From the NCBI GenBank assembly GCA_965651265.1, contig CBFGRV010000016.1, positions 8,433 through 72,432 of the forward strand: a stretch of DNA of 64,000 bases. Reading direction: 5' to 3'. Every line of letters starts with the position of its first letter. Position 1 is the stretch's first letter. The translations under genes and the position numbers were made by a program. Under the pieces are notes generated by a model, which was not told where the DNA came from, searched no databases, and saw nothing but the letters and a program-made list of their open reading frames with translations. Below are positions 7,745 to 16,109 of the stretch, piece by piece. The DNA comes from CBFGRV01 sp965651265. Lineage in GTDB: Bacteria > Bacteroidota > Rhodothermia > Rhodothermales > VXPQ01.

Positions 7745-9358
7745 TCATCCTCCCGAAGTCTCCAGTGCCGCTCGGATGCTCTGCTCAAGCGCTTGGTGAT
7801 AGTCGAAACCTCCGCCATACGCCCGCGCGTGGTCGAAGGCCTGTCGCGCCTGATCGTCGAGTCCCTGCGAGAGCCAGATCCGACCGATGTAAAACCAGCT
7901 CCAGGGAGCCCATCGGGCTCGCCTGTCCGACTGAAGGGATATTGCCTGTCCGTATGCAGCGATAGCCTCGGCGTATCGCCCGCGTCCCTCCTCCAGGCGC
8001 CCCAGGCGGTACGCTGCCTCAGCCTTCTCGTCGTCAGAGCTCGCCCCGTTCGTCAAGATCTCGGTGAGCAGTTCCTCAGCCCTCTCCCATCGCCGACTGT
8101 CATAGGCGTTCGCCGCCAGGAGGAGCTCTCGATCGATGCCGGCTATCGGCCTCTGTCGGAGACGCTCGGCGGCGCGTTTGGAGGCGGCGTCCGTATCGAA
8201 TTCGCGCTGCGCGCGCACGCGGTCGTAGAAGCCGAGCGCCTCCGAACGGCGGCCCTGCATCTCTAGAGCACGCCCCAGGCCCAGATTCGCCTGTGCCTTG
8301 AGGGCCGGGCCGGAATGACGATCGATGTATCGCCGATAGTATAACTCGGCATCATCGAACCGATCATTCCGAAAGTGCGCCTCGGCCAGGTAGAAGTCGA
8401 TGTACTCGTCGTAAAAATAGGCGGGGGTTTCCGACCGCGCGACTGCCGCCGAGAGGACCTCGGCCGCCCTCTCCGCTTGTTGATCCGAAAGCAGAAGGAA
8501 TCCGTATAGATGTGCGGCCAGGGTGCTGCTCGTGTCGCGCTGATAGATGTCCTCGACGATGTGCAGGCCTTCCTGACCGGAAATGTAGAGAGTCACTTTG
8601 GCGAAGGCGAGAAATATGCCCGCTTCGAAAGAATTGTAGCGGCTTCGTGTATATGCCTGCTCGAGTTCATTCAGTCCCTGCGCGATGCCTCCCTGGTAGC
8701 CCAGCACCTTCAAAAGAAAGCGGAATGAACCAGGCAGCGATCCGATCGAAAGATGTAGGAGGCCGAGGCCCTTGTAGGCCTCAAAGAAGGCGGGCTCATC
8801 AGCTACGATTCGCGAAAAGCGTCCAAACGATGATCTCGCCGCCATCGCAGAACGCACGTAGCGCCCGCGTTTGGCGTGGACGACGGCCTCCCAGAGGCCG
8901 GTCTCCGCGCGCATGTAGTCGGCCCACAGCGATCGTGGCTGCCGGTCCAGAAGTCTTGCGAGCGTGTCACGTCGCGCATAAAATGACTGGAAGTATTCAT
9001 CCTCATCGGACATCAGCGCGCGGTGCAATGCCGTCATGGTCAGATGGAACCATGCGGCCGGTCCGCCCTCTTCATGCTCGGCGAGCACGTAGAGAATGGA
9101 ATCGGCCCTGTCCAGACGATACGCGAAGAGGTGTGAGCGGGCGTCCTCAAGAAGCGAGCGAGCGTGTGCCGACGACAGAAGGAATGCTCCGGTCAGCGGC
9201 GTTGAACCGCCGGAATCGATTGCGTCGGGCCCTTTCTGATGTATCTCGACCTCGGCGATCCGAACGTCGAGCGGTCGGGCGGCCAGGAGTGCAGAAAGCA
9301 CCAGCGCCAGCAGCGTCAGGCCCTTGACCGCGCGGAGCGGCCTCCATCCACAATCCAT
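7745..9358 (-). CDS. TPR-repeat exported or membrane-anchored protein
   Basis: About 537 residues from the ATG at 9358, giving an N-terminus MDCGWRPLRAVKGLTLLALV that looks like a signal anchor or signal peptide. An alternative GTG at 9403 would overlap the upstream symporter stop by four bases. The rest is helical with recognisable tetratricopeptide units: AEAHFRNDRFDDAELYYRRY, LGLGRALEMQGRRSEALGFY, YRLGRLEEGRGRYAEAIAAY and a final FYIGRIWLSQGLDDQARQAF. Such proteins are periplasmic scaffolds; no enzymatic domain is visible. It follows the symporter gene directly. The specific role is unknown. Confidence 0.75.
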   Translation of the reverse strand: MDCGWRPLRAVKGLTLLALVLSALLAARPLDVRIAEVEIHQKGPDAIDSGGSTPLTGAFLLSSAHARSLLEDARSHLFAYRLDRADSILYVLAEHEEGGPAAWFHLTMTALHRALMSDEDEYFQSFYARRDTLARLLDRQPRSLWADYMRAETGLWEAVVHAKRGRYVRSAMAARSSFGRFSRIVADEPAFFEAYKGLGLLHLSIGSLPGSFRFLLKVLGYQGGIAQGLNELEQAYTRSRYNSFEAGIFLAFAKVTLYISGQEGLHIVEDIYQRDTSSTLAAHLYGFLLLSDQQAERAAEVLSAAVARSETPAYFYDEYIDFYLAEAHFRNDRFDDAELYYRRYIDRHSGPALKAQANLGLGRALEMQGRRSEALGFYDRVRAQREFDTDAASKRAAERLRQRPIAGIDRELLLAANAYDSRRWERAEELLTEILTNGASSDDEKAEAAYRLGRLEEGRGRYAEAIAAYGQAISLQSDRRARWAPWSWFYIGRIWLSQGLDDQARQAFDHARAYGGGFDYHQALEQSIRAALETSGG

Positions 9359-9399
9359 CCTTGTCAACTCAACCTTCGATTCCGGGCTCCGGAGCCAGG

Positions 9400-10728
9400 T
9401 CACTCTATCTCGCGCTTCAGTGGCGTCGGGTCGAGGTGGTCCGGCGGCATGAGTTGCCCCTCGGACTCCGCGACGATTGTGGCGACCGTCAGATCACCCG
9501 TAATGTTGGTAACCGTTCGAGCCATGTCGAGAGGACGATCCACGCCCAGGATCAGGGCGATGCCGGCTGCAGGAACGTTCACGGCCTCCAGGATGATCAC
9601 CAGCATCACGATGCCGGCACTCGGCACCGCCGCCGTCCCGATAGAAGCCAGCACGGCCGTCAGCACGATCGTGATCTGTGCGCCGATGTCCAACCCGAGC
9701 CCGAGCGTCTGGGCGATGAACACGGCGGCCACTGCCTGGTACAGCGCCGTTCCATCCATGTTGATGGTGGCGCCCAGTGGCAGCACAAAGGACGACACCT
9801 CCTCCGAAATGCCCACATTCTTCTCGGCCACCTCCATGGTTACGGGAAGCGTAGCGCCGCTGGACGAAGTGGAGAAAGCCACCAGCTGCGCCGGCGCGAT
9901 CGCGGGGAAAAAGCGCCGGAGCGACCGCGGGGTGAAGCTCTTCAGGAGAATCGGATAGGCTACAACAGTATGGATAAGCAATCCGAGGAGCACCGCGATC
10001 ATGTAATACCCCAGTGCTCCCACGAGAGCCCCGATCTCGAGGAGTCCTCCGCGGGCGATGGACGTAATCGTGTCGGCCATCAGAGCAAACACCCCGACCG
10101 GGGCGGTCAGCATGATGAGCTCCACAAGGCGAATCACCAGCGCATTCAGGGCATCGAAAAATCGAATGAGCGGCTCGGCCTTCTCCTTGGGGATCAGCAT
10201 GATGCCGATGCCGAAGAAAATGGCCACGAATACGACCTGTAGCATGTTGCGGTTGTCGGTCGCCGAGCCGAGGAAGTTCTCCGGCACCAGCTCTATGAGG
10301 GGCTGGAGAGGACCGCGCTCGAGCGCTTCCTCGGCCATGAGCGTCCGGCTCTCGACGTCGCTTCCGTAGGACTCCTGCAGTCGTTCACGCATGTCCTCGG
10401 GCACCGCCCGTCCTGGCTTCATGATGTTGACGACCAGCAGCCCAATGGTCACGGCGACCACCGTCGTTCCGAGGTAGAGCCCGATCGTCTTGCCCCCGAT
10501 TCGCGAGAGTTTCCTGAGATCCGCCAGCGATGCAACGCCCGTAATTAGCGACGCAATGATGAGGGGGACCGCGATCAGCTTCAACAAGTTGAGGAAGATG
10601 GTCCCGAACGGTCCGATCCACGATGCGACGAACTCCTGCCAGCCCGCTGCCGCCGCGATGATCCCGAAGATCAGCCCCAGTACGAGGCCCGTAATGATCT
10701 GCCAGTGAAGCTTCTTATACCAGGGCAT
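9400..10728 (-). CDS. dicarboxylate/amino-acid:cation symporter (GltP/DctA family)
   Basis: A 442-residue polytopic protein of the sodium:dicarboxylate symporter family. The reentrant-loop serine-rich motif is seen as STSSSGATLPVTMEV, and the substrate-binding helix motif as LGATINMDGTALYQ. It imports glutamate, aspartate or C4-dicarboxylates with sodium or protons; the exact substrate cannot be set by eye. Between the third and fourth helices sits a hydrophilic insertion (MRERLQESYGSDVESRTLMA), which is variable in the family. It is the first gene of a two-gene unit with the TPR protein. Confidence 0.93.
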   Translation of the reverse strand: MPWYKKLHWQIITGLVLGLIFGIIAAAAGWQEFVASWIGPFGTIFLNLLKLIAVPLIIASLITGVASLADLRKLSRIGGKTIGLYLGTTVVAVTIGLLVVNIMKPGRAVPEDMRERLQESYGSDVESRTLMAEEALERGPLQPLIELVPENFLGSATDNRNMLQVVFVAIFFGIGIMLIPKEKAEPLIRFFDALNALVIRLVELIMLTAPVGVFALMADTITSIARGGLLEIGALVGALGYYMIAVLLGLLIHTVVAYPILLKSFTPRSLRRFFPAIAPAQLVAFSTSSSGATLPVTMEVAEKNVGISEEVSSFVLPLGATINMDGTALYQAVAAVFIAQTLGLGLDIGAQITIVLTAVLASIGTAAVPSAGIVMLVIILEAVNVPAAGIALILGVDRPLDMARTVTNITGDLTVATIVAESEGQLMPPDHLDPTPLKREIE

Positions 10729-10911
10729 CGGCGATATGCATAGGATTCGGTCGGAAACGAGCAGGCGAAGCCGTCTCGAACGGCTGCCCTAAAAAGCAAA
10801 AAGAGTGTTTCGGATGCAAGCAAAGCATCGGGAGCGTCCCTTGGTGAGCTAGAGCTCAGCCTCCGGATCCGGCAGCAAAGGCCGGAGCAACTGTGGACGC
10901 CGGAGAATTCG

Positions 10912-11889
10912 TCAGAGGCGCAGTCGGGCCGTACCCAGCAAGACGGGGCGCCCGTGAGCATCGTGATGGAGCGTAAGATCGGCGGCCAAGCGATCGTTCT
11001 TCAGCTTCGCCGAGATGGCGGCATCAAAGGCGGCCACGACGTGATTCAGCAGCACAATCGCGGAGACGCGGGATGCGCGGCGTAGAAGCTTGTTCGCATC
11101 ACCGTGGTCTCTCGCATACTCCAGAAATCGGCCGTCCACATTGACCTTCTCCCCGTTTGGTCCGCTCAGCTCCGGGTCGATGGCCGAGGTGAACGCTCCT
11201 TCGACCCGCCAGGCCGGATAGTCGTCCCAGCCCGGAGCGAACTGATAATATTTGCCGATCAGCTCGTAGTATTGCTGCTCCCCGAAGTATGGAAGGTGGT
11301 GCGAGAAGGACGCTCCCGTTTCCGGGTGAAAAAGCTGATTCTCGACTGCTCGGATGCGATCGAACAGGTCGCGCACGATCGCGTGGTCCTGAGCCGTCCA
11401 CATACCGGGCGTCCGCAAATCTATGCCGGAAGGTACGACGATCGGATCCACGTCGATGCCGGCGGCCAGCTCCGTGTTCAGGTAGTCGACGTAATCATTG
11501 ATCCATCCTGCGTACCTGCCCGCGCTCCAGTGTTGATGGGCATATTCGATGTAGGCATCCTCGGCATCCAGCCCGCGGCGGTGCCAGATGATGTAACCGG
11601 TGATCAGACCCACCTCCACGGCCATGAACGCCGCGCCCTTGATCCAATGGCCGTTATAGACCTGCCCTGCGCCAGGAAGAACAGCGGCCATGCCCAGCGC
11701 CAGCGGTACGCTCTTACGACCATCCATTTGTGTGCTCGCCGCCGACACACCGGAGCCGTGAAGCAACATCGAGCGCAGCTCATTCGCGGAAGGGTGATCG
11801 AGTGAATCCGCGGGAGCAGCGAGCGCGACGCCGGCCGGGAAGATCAGTAGCAACGTCCACAACAGGAGGGCTCGGCCGGAGTACGTCAT
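10912..11889 (-). CDS. DUF5683-domain protein
   Basis: A 325-residue protein with an N-terminal signal peptide (LLLWTLLLIFPAGVALA, cut near residue 25). After a short linker comes ALGMAAVLPGAGQVYNGHWI, then a hydrophobic helix (AAFMAVEVGLITGYIIW). This is the pattern of the DUF5683 domain, common in Bacteroidota envelope proteins. The central part is rich in aromatic and charged residues and has no motif I recognise. A second hydrophobic stretch (VSAIVLLNHVVAAFDAAISA) lies near the C-terminus. It begins 5 bp after the TlpA-like gene stop, so the two are probably co-transcribed. Function unknown. Confidence 0.72.
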   Translation of the reverse strand: MTYSGRALLLWTLLLIFPAGVALAAPADSLDHPSANELRSMLLHGSGVSAASTQMDGRKSVPLALGMAAVLPGAGQVYNGHWIKGAAFMAVEVGLITGYIIWHRRGLDAEDAYIEYAHQHWSAGRYAGWINDYVDYLNTELAAGIDVDPIVVPSGIDLRTPGMWTAQDHAIVRDLFDRIRAVENQLFHPETGASFSHHLPYFGEQQYYELIGKYYQFAPGWDDYPAWRVEGAFTSAIDPELSGPNGEKVNVDGRFLEYARDHGDANKLLRRASRVSAIVLLNHVVAAFDAAISAKLKNDRLAADLTLHHDAHGRPVLLGTARLRL

Positions 11890-11894
11890 ATCCC

Positions 11895-12587
11895 TTATCG
11901 GACCGCCAGATCGTCGCGCATGTACGGCGAAACCATCCTTTCAAAGGTCGGGAGATCTTGCGCACCCAGCACAAAATCGCGGATGATGCCCTCACGATCG
12001 ATGACGTAGCTCGTCGGTCTTACCTGGAGTGTGCGCCGGAAGGGATCGGGCAGATCGTTGGCACTTCCGATAAAGCCGGCGGTCGTTTTTAGGGGCAGGT
12101 CGTTCTCGAAATCATCCAGCGTTTCAGGAGTTTCGTCAGAAATGGTCAATACGACCAGGCCTCGATCGGCATACTTGGTCTGAAGCTCGTTCAGATCTGG
12201 CAGCTCTTTCAAGCACGGCGCACACCAGGTGGCCCACCAATTGATCAGCACGACCTGGCCGGCGAAGTCGCTCAATCGAGCCGCCTCGCGGGTATCGAGC
12301 CTCGTGAAGCTGAAGTCCGGTGCGGGCGAACCCAGCTCGGCCTCCGTCAGGCTGGGACCCGTCGGCCGCACGAAGCCTTGTCCCGATTCGACCCGAAGCG
12401 TCACGTAAAGCAGTAATCCCGCCATCACGATCAACGCGAACGAGAGCAACGATCCGAGTCGACCTGCCACGTCATGCGGTAGGAAACTTCCCGTTTTCCG
12501 CCGGATGACAGCAAGGAAGGCCACTCCCGATGCGACCATCAGGAAGGTCAGGATATAGGCGAACACAAAACTCATGTTCTCAAACAT
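11895..12587 (-). CDS. TlpA-like membrane-anchored thioredoxin
   Basis: About 230 residues from the ATG at 12587 (MFENMSFVFAYILTFLMVAS). Two hydrophobic helices lead into a C-terminal thioredoxin fold placed outside the inner membrane. The active site is WWATWCAPCLKELPDL, a CxxC in the redox position, and the cis-proline region reads VRPTSYVIDREGIIRD. TlpA/ResA-type proteins reduce disulfides in exported proteins or during cytochrome maturation. No cytochrome c genes are nearby. An 11-residue longer start is possible but lacks support. Confidence 0.88.
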   Translation of the reverse strand: MFENMSFVFAYILTFLMVASGVAFLAVIRRKTGSFLPHDVAGRLGSLLSFALIVMAGLLLYVTLRVESGQGFVRPTGPSLTEAELGSPAPDFSFTRLDTREAARLSDFAGQVVLINWWATWCAPCLKELPDLNELQTKYADRGLVVLTISDETPETLDDFENDLPLKTTAGFIGSANDLPDPFRRTLQVRPTSYVIDREGIIRDFVLGAQDLPTFERMVSPYMRDDLAVR

Positions 12588-12692
12588 AATGCTGCGCCGG
12601 GAAGCCCGCCGGCGCGGCACGTGAAGGGTGTTTCACAGGAGACTGCGATGCAAACGATATCGCTGTGGCGACCAGATTGCGATTCACTTCAT

Positions 12693-15600
12693 TTAGAGTT
12701 CGAAGTCAAAGAGAATCCCGAAATGCCAGAGAAGCTCGCCACCATATCGGACCGTACTGCTCCCGTCGGGGGTTAGAAATCCTTCGTCGAGCTGGAAGTC
12801 GAAAGAATCGATTCCATAGGTGGCGCTCACGAAAAGAGAAGTCGGCAGCAGGTAAAAGGATCCTAGACCGAGCCTGAGCTCGGCCCCTAGGTCGCGCCGG
12901 AGCTCGCCCAATCCCGGCCAAGCGCCGCTCCACGCCAGGGCGGCGTCGGCATATAAACGCCCGTACAGCTTGTCGAAATACACGAAAAGCGCCTGGCGAG
13001 AGATATCTGGCAGGATAGGGAAATGATAGGCCGCCTGAAGCCAGAGCGTCTCGTTACCGCCCAGCGCGTAGAACGGATATCCTCGCGCACCGATCAATCC
13101 CCCCACGTAGTCATTGTAGAACGCGTCCACCGTCGGGCCGAGAATCGTACTCCCTCGAAGCCGCACGCCGATGCCGTGCGCCCCACCGATCAGCTCCCCA
13201 GGCAACCGCATGCCGAACCGTGCGTCGGCCGTAAGGCGATGGTTGTTCGCCGATTTGTAGGCCGGCACGAGCGCGCCGTCCTCGATTTCGAATCGATCCA
13301 GTAGCCTTCCATTCTCGAGCTCGTAGCGGACCGTGAGCTGCAGCTTCTCGGGTAGCACGTCTCCGTGGCGATGTGGGTGCTCGAGCTTGTAGTACCCGCC
13401 GACCATGAAAGTCCGGCCGATGAAGTATCGTGAGCCCGTCTCCGGAACGAACTGATCGGCTTCCTTCGAGAAAAAGCGCTCCGTCACGACGCGGTACGGG
13501 CTGTATCGGTAGCCCAGCTCCAGAAGAAGACTCCGGTTGACCTTGCTTCGCGCAAAGATGTCGGCCTCCCAGAGACTGTAGGCGAGATCGACGACCGTCG
13601 TATCCGGAAAACAGGCCGTGCAGGGAAATTCCTCCACCGTCATCCCATTCTCGACATTGCGTCGAACATTGTAGAGCTCGATGGAGATCTGGGGCGACCA
13701 GCGTTTGGGCAAAAACCCGAACCCGCGCTTGTAATCGAAGATCAGGAAGGCATCACGCTCCAGCTTCAGCAGGTTGGATGGTGAGAAGAAGTCCGCGGCC
13801 GACTCCACATCGCGCGATGCCGGGCCGACGGCGAGGCTGCCGAACAACGACATCTCTTCGAGAATCTCCCGCGAGGATACGTAGAGGCCGACCTTCGTAT
13901 TCCGGAGAAGGGTTTCGCCCCGCGAACGACCCGGGAGTCGTCGTTCCATGTCGGCCTCTCGACGCGCGGCATAGTTGTCGAGCCGAATGAGCGGGTACAC
14001 GTTGAAGGGCGTGAAGATATTCCCATAAGGCCGGGACGACAGGCTCGTGTCGTCTTCCGTGGCCTGCTCAGCATCATCCCGCATCGGAATTCCCGGACCT
14101 TCGCCGGACCCGTTCCCTAGTTCGGACAGATTCGTGGCGGGAACGATGTCCGTGTCGTCATAGCTCGCCAGATACGGCCACCGCGTCGAGGCAACAGAGG
14201 GGGCAGCCTGCTTTAGCGTGAGCGGCGGCGGCGAATAGGAAGCAAGGCGATCATCGGCGATCGCTTCAGGCGCATCCAACAACGCGATCTTGTAGCCGTC
14301 CCATTCGTAACGCGCGAACGCGACGGCGCCATCCGCGCGCACGTCGGGCTGGAAGGCACCGCCGATCACGTTCGTCATTTGCTCAGGCTCGGCATCCTCA
14401 CCGAGTGCCACCCGATAAACGTTGAAGATGCCCGATTCATCGCTGGCGTAGTACAGGTACTCGCCGCTCGGGTCGATCGCAGGGGACCGCGCGTCACCAC
14501 CTGTGACCACGACGGGCTCGGGATCGCCACCCTTCAGGTCCATCTTGTAGATGTGTCGCCCTCCTCCGCGCGAGAAACCAAAGTAGAGGGTTGTTCCGTC
14601 GGGATGCCAGGCAGGCTCCGAGATCTGCGTGCCGTCGGCGTAGAATGTCAGCGCGCGCGTCTCGTCCTCCGCAACATCGAGGAGATACAAGTTGGCGGTG
14701 CCATCGGTTTGCCTGATGAAGGCAATGCGTTCGCCGTCGGGCGAAACAGCGGGCGCAGCGGCCCGGGCATTCGTCGTGAGGCGAGTCTCTTTCTTCGATT
14801 TCAGATCGAACCGGTACAGGTCAGCGTACCGAAAGCCCTCCGGCGTATCCTTCGTGCGAGTGTAGATGATCGCCTCGCCCGATGGATGCCAGGACAGCGC
14901 GCTCCCGACTCCGGGCCTTACTCGATGCTCATACCCCAGGCTGCACGTGTATCCCGCCGATTGCACCCCGAGCCCGTCGAGCCGGTAGGCCGTCGTCTCT
15001 CCCGAATCGAGATCCCGGATATAGAGGCTCATCTGGTTGAAATCCTCGCCGCGATTCGAGACATAGGCGAGGCGCCGTCCGTCCGGTGAGAATCGTGGAT
15101 GGAAGTTACTGAAGCCCTCCGCCTCCAGGGTTCTTCCCGCAACCTCATTTTCCTTGATGGACCGCGTACGTTCACCGTATTCGGTGCGAAGATGCTCCAT
15201 CCACGTGCGGTAGATGAAATCGGCCGGATCGCCCGTTGCGTGGTTCAGGGCGCGCTCGACGTTCCAGCTTCTCCACCGGGCCAGGCTCTCCGAGATTCTC
15301 CGCAGGACCTCTTCGCCGTACGTGTTGGCCAGGTAGGTCGTCAATGCGAAGCCGTGGTTATAGACGGCTTCCCGCAATAGACTCGTATGCGAATAGAAAC
15401 CGCCCATCTCGGCAAGGGATAGCTCCTCGCCGGCGAGGACGCGCGAGCGCAGCAGCATATCTCGATGGGTGTCCCACGTATCATAGCCGAGGAAGGATCG
15501 CTGATACTGCGCCGTCCCTTCGGCGAGCCATGCGGGATTGTTGAGGATGGGCACGGGATACGAGACGAGGACGTCGGGATATCCGTACAGCACATCCGGG

Positions 15601-16109
15601 CGCTTCACGTCCTCGTAGTCCATGTACTGGAGATAGATGAACGGCATCTGCCGTTTCGCCTTCATGGTCTTCTGAACCTGAACCATGTGGGTGAACTCGT
15701 GCGTAATGACGTTGCGTAACCAGTTGTGGTCGCCTCGAAGCGGGGAATCGAGTGCGGGCGCCCAGATCTCGATCTTGTTGTCGAAGAAGTAAGCGGCGCC
15801 GTTCGAGTAGTCCTCGAAGTCCTTCAGGATAATCGAGGTCTTGCCGGAGGGTTTATGTCCGTACAGGGAGGTGACAGGTTCATAGATCTCTTCGGCGATT
15901 CGCGCGGCAACCTGCCCGCTGCGACTGCTTCCTCCGTCTTCGGGATCGTGGTGGAAGACGATGTTGAAGTGTTCGGTCTCGACGGTGTACCACTGCAATC
16001 CCGGACGCGTGTATTCGAAATACTCCGGTTCGACCTGAGCCATCGCGGACGGGTTCAACGTTGCCAGCGCTAACGGCACCAGAAACAGAATGCGCATCCT
16101 CCGCCTCAT
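12693..16109 (-). CDS. gluzincin-type protease with PD40 propeller and C-terminal outer-membrane barrel
   Basis: About 1,138 residues from the ATG at 16109, which overlaps the upstream gene stop as ATGA. A signal peptide (ILFLVPLALATLNPSAMA) is followed by a peptidase-MA-like domain with HEFTH (H137, E138, H141) and the downstream gluzincin glutamate in NPAWLAEGTAQ (E197). Residues about 335-690 are repeated PD40/TolB-type propeller blades (FSPDGRRLAYVSNRG, VSPDGERIAFIRQTDG, IDPSGEYLYYASDESG). The last 350 or so residues are beta-rich with an Omp85-like motif GARGYPFYALGGNETLW and a terminal aromatic strand ending FDFEL. This predicts an active zinc protease tethered to an outer-membrane barrel. 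It sits downstream of porU, porV and the M6-like gene. Confidence 0.82.
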   Translation of the reverse strand: MRRRMRILFLVPLALATLNPSAMAQVEPEYFEYTRPGLQWYTVETEHFNIVFHHDPEDGGSSRSGQVAARIAEEIYEPVTSLYGHKPSGKTSIILKDFEDYSNGAAYFFDNKIEIWAPALDSPLRGDHNWLRNVITHEFTHMVQVQKTMKAKRQMPFIYLQYMDYEDVKRPDVLYGYPDVLVSYPVPILNNPAWLAEGTAQYQRSFLGYDTWDTHRDMLLRSRVLAGEELSLAEMGGFYSHTSLLREAVYNHGFALTTYLANTYGEEVLRRISESLARWRSWNVERALNHATGDPADFIYRTWMEHLRTEYGERTRSIKENEVAGRTLEAEGFSNFHPRFSPDGRRLAYVSNRGEDFNQMSLYIRDLDSGETTAYRLDGLGVQSAGYTCSLGYEHRVRPGVGSALSWHPSGEAIIYTRTKDTPEGFRYADLYRFDLKSKKETRLTTNARAAAPAVSPDGERIAFIRQTDGTANLYLLDVAEDETRALTFYADGTQISEPAWHPDGTTLYFGFSRGGGRHIYKMDLKGGDPEPVVVTGGDARSPAIDPSGEYLYYASDESGIFNVYRVALGEDAEPEQMTNVIGGAFQPDVRADGAVAFARYEWDGYKIALLDAPEAIADDRLASYSPPPLTLKQAAPSVASTRWPYLASYDDTDIVPATNLSELGNGSGEGPGIPMRDDAEQATEDDTSLSSRPYGNIFTPFNVYPLIRLDNYAARREADMERRLPGRSRGETLLRNTKVGLYVSSREILEEMSLFGSLAVGPASRDVESAADFFSPSNLLKLERDAFLIFDYKRGFGFLPKRWSPQISIELYNVRRNVENGMTVEEFPCTACFPDTTVVDLAYSLWEADIFARSKVNRSLLLELGYRYSPYRVVTERFFSKEADQFVPETGSRYFIGRTFMVGGYYKLEHPHRHGDVLPEKLQLTVRYELENGRLLDRFEIEDGALVPAYKSANNHRLTADARFGMRLPGELIGGAHGIGVRLRGSTILGPTVDAFYNDYVGGLIGARGYPFYALGGNETLWLQAAYHFPILPDISRQALFVYFDKLYGRLYADAALAWSGAWPGLGELRRDLGAELRLGLGSFYLLPTSLFVSATYGIDSFDFQLDEGFLTPDGSSTVRYGGELLWHFGILFDFEL

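Noticed and set aside
10769..10785. AGCCGT/ACGGCT hairpin near A-rich sequence before the symporter gene
   Set aside because: The A-run is on the wrong side for a terminator in either direction that would serve the neighbouring genes.
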